The notes below the pieces were generated by a model. That model had not been told where the DNA came from, did not search any database, and saw only the letters and a list, made by a program, of their open reading frames with translations. A stretch of DNA of 64,000 bases from an uncultured Flavobacteriales bacterium (GTDB lineage Bacteria; Bacteroidota; Bacteroidia; Flavobacteriales_D; CAJJDF01), in assembly GCA_905182785.1 (NCBI GenBank), contig CAJJDF010000017.1, positions 1 through 64,000 of the forward strand, read 5' to 3'. Made by a program: the position numbers and the translations under genes. Every line of letters begins with the position of its first letter. Position 1 is the first letter of the stretch. Positions 6,828 through 14,875 of this stretch are shown piece by piece.

Positions 6828-8891
6828 TTAGTTAATCACCAGTTTATTTATTTTTTTAGTTCCATTCACTTCAATAGTCACAAAATAAAGACCTTTGCTC
6901 AAGTTATTTTTGTTAATCTCAAACTTAGAATTTCCCTGAGTAATTGTCTCTTCAGTTGCAATTTGATGAACTATTTCGCCAATTGTATTCATTAAGTAAA
7001 TTGAAACCTTAGCTTCTTTTTTTATGTCTAATTTTACAATAGCTTTCTCGGTCATCGGATTAGGATAAATATTTATTGTACTTAATACATCCAATTCATC
7101 AATCCCAACAACATTATTTATATTTATATTATCAATATAAAAGTTATTTCCGTTACCATTTTTCAGTTTGATTTTAAACCTGAAGTTTGGAGAGAAAAAA
7201 GAATTATTTATTCCAATGGACATAGATTGCCATTGAGAAGATGAAGGGGAAAATTCAGAATTCATACTTGCAGCAGTAGGATTTAATCCTCTAGAAATTA
7301 CCCAACTATTACCGCAGTTGTTAGAAATTAAAAACTGAATAGTTTCTAATGACGCACCGACTTTTTTTGCATATGCATAATCAAATGTTATATCCACAGA
7401 GCTATTGGCAGTGAGATTTAAAGAAGGACTAATTATTTCACCAATTTGGTTTTCAGTCATCACAAAATTTCTAATTAAAGCACTTTTAATTCCAGATGAA
7501 TTAATACTACTCAATGAAATATTGGCAGTATCATCAATTACTGTTTCCCATTTAGCTTTAAATTGAGCCTCATTTGTTTCAAATCCTTCTGTGAAAGGAA
7601 GTGCTGCTCCCCAAGAAGGTAGTATTGTCATGTATAAATTTTTAGAAATAGTTTTACTGCCGTTAGAATTTGTAACGACTAAAGATACATTATGTTTACC
7701 AGCAGAAGAGTAAGTAACAATAGGGTTTTGTAATGAAGAGGTTGAAGGGTTTCCAGAATCAAAAGCCCAGCTCCAACTTGTTGGATTGTGAAAAGAGTTG
7801 TCATAAAATTGTACAGGGGTGTTCTCACAAGCAGTACTTTTGTCGGCTTCAAAATTAGCTTCACAAATAATATCTGCAAAAATACCTGTAGCATTTTGGT
7901 TTGCCGCAGTAATTAGGTTGCTTCTTCCTCCAATAAAAGAGGTGACTGCAGCTCTCATTTTTGTTTTTTGTCCGTTTGTAAACATTTTAGAACAATAAGA
8001 GTATTCCATTATATTTTCCACATTATCTAGTGTTCCACATGTCACTCCGTTAGGGTTACAACTTTGCCATCCAATTGTATTTGGAGTGTCAGCAACTCCA
8101 TCATCACCAGAACAGTTAGAAGAAAGTCCAGGAGAGTTTGAGTTCCCCCAAAGGTGAGGGAGATTCAACCAATGTCCTGCTTCATGAGCAAGTGTTGTGT
8201 TAAATCCTGTTTGTGTTGAGGTTCCAAGAGTTCCTACATATTGGTGCAAAACGTGAATTCCATTTCCCATGTCAGAATAATAGGGAGCTCCGGGCCTGTA
8301 AGTGTATCCTGCAGCACCACCAATATCTTTAGCAATAAAAATATTCATGTATTTATTTCCAGGAAAATCACCGTGTAAAGCTTTCACAGCATTTGCAGCA
8401 GAATTCCCCCCTGTATTTGTTGTAGAAGAAAATGTTCTTGTAATTCCACTGAAACAGGTTCCGTCATTTTTTTTCTGAGCTAATCTAAACTCAATTTCAG
8501 TGTCGGCAGAAATTCCAGAAAATGCGGAGTTTACAGAGCCTACATTTGTGTTAAGTTTTCTGTAAATTTCATTCAAATCATTCAAATCACTTTTAATTTG
8601 AGCATCTGATATGTTTTCAACACCACCTTCGTGAATCACATGGTAAACCACAGGGATGTAATAAATCGTTCCAGCTCTGCTATTTGCAGAGTTTTTGTAA
8701 TTGATTTCATGTTGTTCTTGAACTGCATCTATAGAATCGATTAGATTTTTAAATACAGCATCAGTTTTTACTCGATCAAATACTTCTTTATTGTGAGAAC
8801 AAAAATTATTTCGACTCACTTGAGCTAAAATTGAATTAGAAGAGATTAATAAAAGTATTAATGTTTTGAATGTTAACTTGTTTATTTTCAT
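6828..8891 (-). CDS. Secreted M43-family zinc metalloprotease with PKD domain and T9SS sorting tail
   Basis: A 687-residue secreted protease. Residues 1-23 form a signal peptide ending 'SNSILAQ'. The catalytic domain has the metzincin motif 'HEAGHWLNLPH' (H236, E237, H240, H246) and a Met-turn 'NIMEYSYCSKMF', typical of the pappalysin (M43) family. A PKD domain follows ('PTSWSWAFDSGNPSTSS', 'NPIVTYSSAGKHNVSLVVTN'), then a jelly-roll-like region ('DITFDYAYAK'), and finally a T9SS type A sorting domain beginning 'INIYPNPMTEKAIVKL' and ending 'GLYFVTIEVNG'. The ATG at 8891 is chosen over one ten codons upstream because it begins directly at the signal peptide. It is expected to pass the Sec pathway and then the SprA translocon encoded in this window. 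Confidence 0.92.
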   Translation of the reverse strand: MKINKLTFKTLILLLISSNSILAQVSRNNFCSHNKEVFDRVKTDAVFKNLIDSIDAVQEQHEINYKNSANSRAGTIYYIPVVYHVIHEGGVENISDAQIKSDLNDLNEIYRKLNTNVGSVNSAFSGISADTEIEFRLAQKKNDGTCFSGITRTFSSTTNTGGNSAANAVKALHGDFPGNKYMNIFIAKDIGGAAGYTYRPGAPYYSDMGNGIHVLHQYVGTLGTSTQTGFNTTLAHEAGHWLNLPHLWGNSNSPGLSSNCSGDDGVADTPNTIGWQSCNPNGVTCGTLDNVENIMEYSYCSKMFTNGQKTKMRAAVTSFIGGRSNLITAANQNATGIFADIICEANFEADKSTACENTPVQFYDNSFHNPTSWSWAFDSGNPSTSSLQNPIVTYSSAGKHNVSLVVTNSNGSKTISKNLYMTILPSWGAALPFTEGFETNEAQFKAKWETVIDDTANISLSSINSSGIKSALIRNFVMTENQIGEIISPSLNLTANSSVDITFDYAYAKKVGASLETIQFLISNNCGNSWVISRGLNPTAASMNSEFSPSSSQWQSMSIGINNSFFSPNFRFKIKLKNGNGNNFYIDNININNVVGIDELDVLSTINIYPNPMTEKAIVKLDIKKEAKVSIYLMNTIGEIVHQIATEETITQGNSKFEINKNNLSKGLYFVTIEVNGTKKINKLVIN

Positions 8892-9064
8892 AATGATATT
8901 GTAAGATATTATAGTAAACACCTTGTGTTAAGAACGTAAATGTAAGTAAATAATTACTTAAAATCGAATGATAATTTCGCATAATTATAATGCTCTAGGC
9001 ATTCTTTTTTTAATTTTTAAAAAAAATCAATGAAAAAATAAAGGGCACTTTGTCAATAAATATG

Positions 9065-9072
9065 TACATTTG
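9065..9072 (+). promoter_or_regulatory. -7 promoter element (TACATTTG)
   Basis: TACATTTG matches TANNTTTG and ends 28 nt before the ATG at 9101, the spacing seen at other promoters in this window. The nearest TTG (9050-9052) is only 12 bp upstream, so the -33 element is unclear. Confidence 0.45.
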
Positions 9073-9100
9073 CAGTTCGAAAAACATTACGAAATAAGTT

Positions 9101-9886
9101 ATGGCAAAAAAAAATCAAACAGTAGAGGAAAAATTAAGATCAGTTTACACGCTACAATTAATAGATTCTAACATAGATAAGATAAGAACTTTGAGGGGTG
9201 AATTGCCTTTAGAAGTTGAAGATTTAGAAGCAGAGATTGAGGGCTTAACTACTCGTAAAGAGAAAATAGACACTGAGTTAGAAAGACTTGAAACAAGTAT
9301 TACTGACAGAAAAAACATGATGGCTGAAGCTAAAAACAGTATTGAAAAATATAAAGAGCAACAGGGGAATGTAAAAAATAACAGAGAGTTTGATTCTTTA
9401 TCTAAAGAGATTGAATTTCAAGAATTGGAAATTCAATTGTCAGAAAAAAAGATAAAAGAATTTAAATTTAAGATAGAAAGTAAAAAAGAAGTGCTTGTAG
9501 TTGCAGCACAAAAAGTGCAAGAAAAACAAGATTCTTTAGATCAAAAGAACAAAGAACTAGAAGAAATTGTTTCTGAAACTAAAAGTGAAGAGGCTATATT
9601 GACTGAGAAATCTGATAAAGAAGCAAAGAAAATAGACGAAAGACTATTGAGAGCTTACAGAAGAATTAGAGGAGGAGCAAAAAACGGATTGGCTGTTGTT
9701 CCTGTAGAAAGGGGAGCCTCAGGAGGTTCTTTTATTAGTATACCACCACAAAGACAAATTGAAATTGCTGCTCGTAAAACAATAATTTATGATGAACACA
9801 GTGGAAGAATTTTAATTGACTCTGAATTGGCTGAAGAGTTAAACAAAGATGTTGAAAAAATGGTTACTAAATTATTGAAAAAATAA
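9101..9886 (+). CDS. Coiled-coil protein of the C4 zinc-ribbon family, with all four cysteines replaced
   Basis: A 261-residue protein. Residues 8-200 form a long antiparallel coiled coil ('DLEAEIEGLTTRKEKIDTEL', 'SLSKEIEFQELEIQLSEKKI') and residues 200-245 correspond to the C-terminal ribbon of the CT398-like / C4-type zinc ribbon family. Relatives read roughly 'VERGACGGCF...CEHCGRI'; here the same places read 'VERGASGGSF' and 'YDEHSGRI', so the four metal ligands are Ser207, Ser210, Asp231 and Ser234. The surrounding fold residues ('IPPQRQIEI', 'LIDSEL') are intact. Zinc binding through the usual site is not possible. The gene stands alone with its own promoter element and terminator. Function in the family is not established. 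Confidence 0.85.
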   Translation: MAKKNQTVEEKLRSVYTLQLIDSNIDKIRTLRGELPLEVEDLEAEIEGLTTRKEKIDTELERLETSITDRKNMMAEAKNSIEKYKEQQGNVKNNREFDSLSKEIEFQELEIQLSEKKIKEFKFKIESKKEVLVVAAQKVQEKQDSLDQKNKELEEIVSETKSEEAILTEKSDKEAKKIDERLLRAYRRIRGGAKNGLAVVPVERGASGGSFISIPPQRQIEIAARKTIIYDEHSGRILIDSELAEELNKDVEKMVTKLLKK

Positions 9887-9914
9887 TTTAATCACTTTTA
9901 CTTTATAAGTAATT

Positions 9915-9947
9915 AGGCTAACTTTTTCATTAAGGTTAGCCTTTTTT
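9915..9947 (+). terminator. Intrinsic terminator
   Basis: AGGCTAAC pairs with GTTAGCCT across a 12-nt loop and is followed by TTTTTT, 28 nt after the coiled-coil gene stop. Confidence 0.8.
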
Positions 9948-9971
9948 AGTATTTTTACAAAAAAGAATAGT

Positions 9972-12512
9972 TTGGGAGAAAAATTAGCAAATTTCATATT
10001 GAGTTTCAGAATACCAATTCTGATTGTTTTGGCATTAATCACTTCGTTTTTTGGCTACTTCGCTTCAACTGTAGAGTTAGATTATGAAGTGCCTCAGTTA
10101 CTACCAAAAAACCATGCGGACAATATAGCTTATAAAGAGTTTAAAGAGTTATTTGGGAATGACGGATTTAATATCCTTGTAGGGACAAAAGACAAAGATT
10201 TCTATACGATTGATAAATTCAACAAATGGAAAGAGTTGGGTGAAGAATTCTCTAAAATTGAAGGAATAGATTCTTCTTTTTCTGAAGCGAATTTTTATAC
10301 AATTGTAAAGCTAGACAGTTCCAAGCCCTTCAATATACTTCCAATTTCTCCAAATCCTGTTACTAGTGTTAGTCAATTAGATTCTATTAAGAAAAAGATA
10401 AGAACATTGCCTTTTTACAAAGGAACAGTTTACAATGACAGCAATGATTTTCATGCTATGTTACTGATGGTAAATCCTGAATTTTTCAATTCCAAAGAAA
10501 GAGGAACATTTGTAACCGAAATTAGTGACATTGGTAAAAAGTATGAGCAATACTTTGAAGGGGAGTTGTATTATACTGGTTTGCCTTTTATTCGAGCTAA
10601 TAATATGCTTAAAATAAGTTCGGAATTGACAAAGTTTATGATTCTGTCACTTTTGGCTACAATTTTAGTTTTATTCTTCTTCTTTAGGTCTTTTCGTGTC
10701 GTTGGAATCTCAATACTTATCGTATTAATAGGGGTAGTTTGGACTATTGGAATTGTCGGAATTTTCAACTATAAATTATCTATAATTATGGGGTTATTAC
10801 CTCCATTAATTATTGTAATTGGAATCCCTAACTGCGTTTACCTAGTTAATAAATACCAGCAGTTATACCTTGAGTCAAAGGATAAACAGTATGCTTTAAG
10901 GAATGTAATCACCAAAATAGGTCACATAACATTTCTAACTAATGTAACTACAGCATTCGGATTTGGAACTTTTGTTTTTACAAATAGTCAGCTTCTTTAT
11001 GAGTTTGGTTCAGTAGCATTTTTCAGTATAATATTGTTGTTTCTTCTAACAACATTATTGATTCCAATATTATTTAGTTTTTTCAATCCGCCAAAAGAGA
11101 GGCACATGAAGCACTTGGAAAAAAATTGGATAGGAAAGCTTCTAACACTTTTGAGGCATACAGTTCGTCATAAAAAGAAATTCGTTTTTGCAATTACTAT
11201 TTCTTTGGTTTTTATTTGCATGTATGGAATTACCTTCCTCAAACCTTCGGGAAAAATGGTGGATGATTTACCAAATGGAGATAAAGTAAAAACCGATTTA
11301 ATTGTGTTTCAAGAAAACTTAGCTGGTACCATGCCCTTTGAAATTGTTCTGGATGTAAAAAACAAAAAAAATAGGCTAAGAAAAAGTATTCTTGTAAGAA
11401 TAGATAGTGTCCAAAGGTATTTAGAATCGTTTGATGAAATTTCTAAAACAACTTCTTTAGTTGATGCACTCAAATTTGTGAATCAATCGGTTATTTATAA
11501 TGGATCACCAAGTGATTATCAAATTCCCGAAACAAAATACCTAAGGCAAATCAGTAAAAGAATAGACCAAGACAATATAAAATCAGTAGGAATCTCGATT
11601 AATATGTTTATGGATTCTACTGGAACAAAAACCCGCATTACCTCACAAATTAAGGATGTAGGTGTTGATCAATTGGATAGTATTTTAGATGTTGTAATCC
11701 CTAAAATAGACGAAATTTTGAATCCGAATAAAAAGATAATCACTTCTTTTTTGTTGAAAATAAAGAACGCAGAAAACGAAGTGAAATTAGCTTTTATGGA
11801 TTCATTACTATATGAATTTCCATACATTGAATACTCCTATTTAGCGTTACTTAAAAATGAAAGCCCTGAAACCTATAAAAAATATGACAGAGATGGTTTG
11901 GATTATCAAGCCATTGTTTCAAGTGACTACGAAAACCTAGAAAAAGCAGCTGACTATACTTTTGTTGGAAACAGAGTAACAGGTTTTATAGTCCCATTTA
12001 CTAAGGGAACAAAGTATTTAATTATCAATTTATTAATAAGTCTTTTGTTAGCAATCATTGGAATATCAATATTAATGGCATTTTTATTTAAATCCTTTTG
12101 GATTGTTATCATTTCTGTTGTTACTAATATTATTCCATTGCTATTTACTGCAGGAATTATGGGGTATTTTGGGGTAGATTTAAAACCATCCACAATTTTA
12201 GTATTTAGTATCTCATTAGGAATATCGGTAGATGATGCGATTCACTTTTTGGCTAAATTCAAACAAGAATTAAAATTAAATAATAATGACATTAGCAGAT
12301 CTGTGTATGCTGCTCTTCGAGAAACAGGAGTTAGTATGTTCTATACTTCTATTATTTTGTTCTTTGGTTTTTCTATCTTTATGGCATCAAGCTATGGAGG
12401 AACACAAGCTTTAGGAATATTAGTTTCCATTACTTTGTTAGTTGCCATGCTATGCAACCTTGTTTTATTGCCTTCTTTATTATTAAGATTCAAGAAATTA
12501 ATAGAAAAATAA
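9972..12512 (+). CDS. MMPL/RND-family transporter
   Basis: An 846-residue inner-membrane protein with the duplicated RND layout: a single helix at about 8-28, a periplasmic loop to about 215, a block of five or six helices (about 218-370), a short cytoplasmic stretch, then the same again (helix near 400, loop to about 680, helix block about 685-840). The second block contains the proton-relay-like 'LGISVDDAIHFLAKF' near residue 750, as in MMPL and hopanoid-type RND proteins. Such proteins export lipids or hydrophobic compounds; the substrate here is unknown. The start is TTG at 9972. lnt begins 1 nt after its stop, so the two form an operon and a role in envelope lipid handling is a fair inference. 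Confidence 0.88.
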   Translation: MGEKLANFILSFRIPILIVLALITSFFGYFASTVELDYEVPQLLPKNHADNIAYKEFKELFGNDGFNILVGTKDKDFYTIDKFNKWKELGEEFSKIEGIDSSFSEANFYTIVKLDSSKPFNILPISPNPVTSVSQLDSIKKKIRTLPFYKGTVYNDSNDFHAMLLMVNPEFFNSKERGTFVTEISDIGKKYEQYFEGELYYTGLPFIRANNMLKISSELTKFMILSLLATILVLFFFFRSFRVVGISILIVLIGVVWTIGIVGIFNYKLSIIMGLLPPLIIVIGIPNCVYLVNKYQQLYLESKDKQYALRNVITKIGHITFLTNVTTAFGFGTFVFTNSQLLYEFGSVAFFSIILLFLLTTLLIPILFSFFNPPKERHMKHLEKNWIGKLLTLLRHTVRHKKKFVFAITISLVFICMYGITFLKPSGKMVDDLPNGDKVKTDLIVFQENLAGTMPFEIVLDVKNKKNRLRKSILVRIDSVQRYLESFDEISKTTSLVDALKFVNQSVIYNGSPSDYQIPETKYLRQISKRIDQDNIKSVGISINMFMDSTGTKTRITSQIKDVGVDQLDSILDVVIPKIDEILNPNKKIITSFLLKIKNAENEVKLAFMDSLLYEFPYIEYSYLALLKNESPETYKKYDRDGLDYQAIVSSDYENLEKAADYTFVGNRVTGFIVPFTKGTKYLIINLLISLLLAIIGISILMAFLFKSFWIVIISVVTNIIPLLFTAGIMGYFGVDLKPSTILVFSISLGISVDDAIHFLAKFKQELKLNNNDISRSVYAALRETGVSMFYTSIILFFGFSIFMASSYGGTQALGILVSITLLVAMLCNLVLLPSLLLRFKKLIEK

Positions 12513-12513
12513 G

Positions 12514-14103
12514 ATGTTAAAAAGATTTGCTCTTTCCATATCAAGTGGTTTAATCTTAGGGTTAAGTTGGGTAGAAATAACGGGATTTTCCCCATTAATT
12601 TTTATCGCATTAGTTCCCTTCCTTATTTTGGAAGATGAAATCTACAGCAAGAAATTAAGCAGTACAAAAGTGTATATTCATGCTTTTGTAATGTTTGCTA
12701 TTTTCAATTTAGTTACCTCTTGGTGGATTTACCACGCCTCTCCCGAAGGCTTAGTAATGGCAGTGATATTCGGGTCAATTCTAGTTGCTTTTCCATTTTG
12801 GTTCTTTCATCTTACAAGAAAATTTGTAGGAAACAAAGAAGGATACATAGCTTTTGTAATCAATATTTTGGCTTTTGAATGGATAGATTATAGGTGGCCA
12901 CTTTCACACCCTTGGTTACCCTTTGGTAATGTTTTTGCCAACAGTACTGATATAGTGCAATGGTACGAGTTTACGGGTGTAGAAGGAGGAACGTTATGGG
13001 CTATCTTAATTAATCTAGTCCTATTTTTTGGATATAAAAAATTCAAAAGTGGAGTAAAAATTAGACAGTTTAAATCTCATATTATTGGATTACTCCTTTT
13101 AATAATCATTCCTATTTCAATCTCTTACTTTATAAAATCAAGAGTAGATTTAGGAGAAAACAACCCAACAATTTCTATCGTGGTTTCGCAACCCAATATA
13201 GATCCGTACAAAAAATTTGATGGAGGACAGACAAGTTTGGATCAATTGAAGAATATGTTGAATGTGACAAAAAATTCTATTTCTAATCATACAGAATTAA
13301 TAATAACACCCGAAACAGCAATCCCAAGAACATTGGAAGAAAACATGATTCGCTATTCAGATGAAGTACAAATTGCTCAGGTCTTCCTTCATAAATTCCC
13401 TAATGCAAAAATATTGACTGGAGCTTCCACTCATGCTTTTTTTGATGAAGTAAATTCAAATGCTTCAAGAGAATTAAAAAACGGCAATGGGTATTATGAG
13501 AGTTATAATTCTTCTTTATTGATTGATTCGACTGAAAATGTAGAAATATATCACAAAGCAAAATTGGTATTAGGTGTAGAAACTTTGCCCCTTAAGTTTA
13601 TTACAAAACCCCTAGAATCTATTTTTGATTTAGGAGGGACAAGTGGTTCATTAGGGATTTCTAAAGAGCCTAAGATCTTTGTGGTAGGAAATGCTAAGAT
13701 TGCTCCTACTATTTGCTACGAATCAATTTATGGAGAATATACAAGTGAATTTAGTAGGAAAGGAGCTAATGTAATTGCAATAATTACCAATGATGCATGG
13801 TGGTATGATACTCCAGGATATAAACAATTATTAGCTTATGGGAAATTACGAGCTATAGAAAACAGAAAATGGATAGCAAGATCTGCTAACACTGGAATTT
13901 CCTGTTTTATAAATCCTTTAGGAGATATTGTGAAACGAACAAAGTGGGAAGCGGCAACCTCTATTTCTATGGATGTTCCCTTAATGGAGGGGGTAACTTT
14001 TTACGCTAGTTATGGCGATTACATCAGTAGAATAAGTGTTTTTATAGCTGCATTATTATCTCTATTGACTCTCGTTAGAAAGTTCAAAAAGAAAACTATA
14101 TAA
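12514..14103 (+). CDS. lnt: Apolipoprotein N-acyltransferase
   Basis: A 529-residue inner-membrane enzyme that adds the third acyl chain to the N-terminal cysteine of lipoproteins. The first 210 residues hold about six or seven helices ('LALSISSGLILGLSWVEITG' onward). The nitrilase-like periplasmic domain carries the catalytic triad: Glu267 in 'ITPETAIPRT', Lys348 in 'YHKAKLVLG' and Cys401 in 'APTICYESIYGEY'. A C-terminal helix ends the protein. It starts 1 nt after the MMPL gene. Substrates in this window would include the lipoproteins SprE, GldB, GldK and the META protein. Confidence 0.95.
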   Translation: MLKRFALSISSGLILGLSWVEITGFSPLIFIALVPFLILEDEIYSKKLSSTKVYIHAFVMFAIFNLVTSWWIYHASPEGLVMAVIFGSILVAFPFWFFHLTRKFVGNKEGYIAFVINILAFEWIDYRWPLSHPWLPFGNVFANSTDIVQWYEFTGVEGGTLWAILINLVLFFGYKKFKSGVKIRQFKSHIIGLLLLIIIPISISYFIKSRVDLGENNPTISIVVSQPNIDPYKKFDGGQTSLDQLKNMLNVTKNSISNHTELIITPETAIPRTLEENMIRYSDEVQIAQVFLHKFPNAKILTGASTHAFFDEVNSNASRELKNGNGYYESYNSSLLIDSTENVEIYHKAKLVLGVETLPLKFITKPLESIFDLGGTSGSLGISKEPKIFVVGNAKIAPTICYESIYGEYTSEFSRKGANVIAIITNDAWWYDTPGYKQLLAYGKLRAIENRKWIARSANTGISCFINPLGDIVKRTKWEAATSISMDVPLMEGVTFYASYGDYISRISVFIAALLSLLTLVRKFKKKTI

Positions 14104-14132
14104 GTTTAATTTAAATCCTTTTGCAAAAGTTT

Positions 14133-14161
14133 TTGCATTATACAAAAAAAGTATATATTTG
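14133..14161 (+). promoter_or_regulatory. Promoter of tRNA-Phe
   Basis: TTG at 14133-14135, an 18-bp spacer and TATATTTG at 14154-14161 give a close match to the Bacteroidota promoter, 15 nt before the tRNA 5' end. Confidence 0.8.
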
Positions 14162-14176
14162 CATCCAATTAAGGCT

Positions 14177-14252
14177 GGTGCCTTAGCTCAGTTGGTAGAG
14201 CAATGGACTGAAAATCCATGTGTCCCCGGTTCGAATCCGGGAGGCGCCACCA
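14177..14252 (+). tRNA. tRNA-Phe (GAA)
   Basis: A full cloverleaf: acceptor arms GGTGCCT and AGGCGCC (one G-T pair), D-arm 'GCTCAGTTGGTAGAGC', anticodon arm TGGACTGAAAATCCA with anticodon GAA, T-arm 'CCCGGTTCGAATCCGGG', discriminator A and an encoded CCA end. It has its own promoter and terminator. Confidence 0.98.
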
Positions 14253-14255
14253 GAT

Positions 14256-14289
14256 AAAAACCTCTAAAACATTGTTTTAGGGGTTTTTT
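14256..14289 (+). terminator. Intrinsic terminator after tRNA-Phe
   Basis: AAAAACCTCTAAAAC pairs with GTTTTAGGGGTTTTT (one wobble) around a 3-nt loop and runs into T residues, starting 4 nt after the tRNA CCA. Confidence 0.85.
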
Positions 14290-14304
14290 CGTTTTTAACC
14301 ACTT

Positions 14305-14342
14305 TGTGGAGTGTACTTTTTTAAAATGTGGAGCGTACTTTT
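14305..14342 (+). repeat. Direct repeat of 16 bp
   Basis: TGTGGAGTGTACTTTT (14305-14320) recurs as TGTGGAGCGTACTTTT (14327-14342), one mismatch, 22-bp period. Tandem imperfect repeats of this size occur at the ends of some insertion sequences and as operator pairs; no transposase is present here. Confidence 0.7.
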
Positions 14343-14730
14343 GAACCTTTTTCCTTACTTATCTTTTTTACCTAGGAACGCTTTCATACTTTGTTATTTG
14401 TCGGGTAATTAAATAGACTATGCAAGCTTACTTATTAATTAAAATCGGAATACCATTTATTAAACCAAAATTTTTCGACTCGAAATCAATAAAAGTTTTA
14501 ATTAGATTAATTATAAGAAAAAGTGTTTTTTTAATCGTTACTCTTATTTTAGAACGGTGACGCTTTAACGTATTTTGTGGCCTTTGTCCAACAAAATTAG
14601 TTCCCTTTGATTTTGATCAAATTTATGTGACAGCACCTTATCTGATCACATCACTTTATTAGCACCTATAATTTTTAAAAGAGTTGTTGTTATTAGATTG
14701 AATAGCATGTTTTATATTAATATATCCACA

Positions 14731-14751
14731 GCTTTTTTAAAAAAAAAGCTT
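14731..14751. repeat. Perfect A/T-tract palindrome
   Basis: AGCTTTTTT and AAAAAAGCT face each other across 3 nt. It lies 12 bp before the -7 element of the kinase operon and could be a bent-DNA or protein-binding site, or the terminator of a short upstream transcript. Confidence 0.5.
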
Positions 14752-14762
14752 GGTTTTTTGAT

Positions 14763-14770
14763 TATATTTG
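14763..14770 (+). promoter_or_regulatory. -7 promoter element (TATATTTG) of the kinase operon
   Basis: Matches TANNTTTG. A TTG at the usual distance is missing (nearest at 14751). If used, it gives a leader of about 100 nt that contains the inverted repeat at 14807-14842. Confidence 0.4.
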
Positions 14771-14806
14771 GTTTAAACTAGTCGCCAAAATAAAGGGTTT
14801 GTTGTT

Positions 14807-14842
14807 TTAGACTTTTAAATTGATTAACTTAAACAAGTCTAA
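14807..14842 (+). repeat. Inverted repeat in the kinase leader
   Basis: TTAGACTT and AAGTCTAA are perfect complements 20 nt apart, with a smaller TTAA/TTAA pair inside. The repeat ends 33 nt before the kinase ATG. It could be an RNA hairpin in the leader or an operator. Confidence 0.6.
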
Positions 14843-14875
14843 GTTTCTGTTTTTTAATTTAGATTAAAATATTTT

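Larger units (their letters stand above)
14290..14875 (+). other. 590-bp gene-poor stretch behind tRNA-Phe
   Basis: No convincing ORF on either strand. It holds a 16-bp direct repeat near the left edge (14305-14320 and 14327-14342), a near-palindrome TTTGATTTTGATCAAA at 14606-14621, two copies of AGCACCT (14632 and 14661), an A/T palindrome of 21 bp (14731-14751), a -7 promoter element (14763-14770) and an inverted repeat just before the kinase start (14807-14842). No copy of the tRNA 3' end that would mark an integrase attachment site was seen. It could be decayed mobile DNA or a long regulatory leader. Confidence 0.5.

Noticed and set aside
14626..14650. TGTGA and TCACA half-sites resembling a CRP/FNR operator before the kinase operon
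   Set aside because: The half-sites are 15 bp apart instead of 6, so they do not fit the operator.
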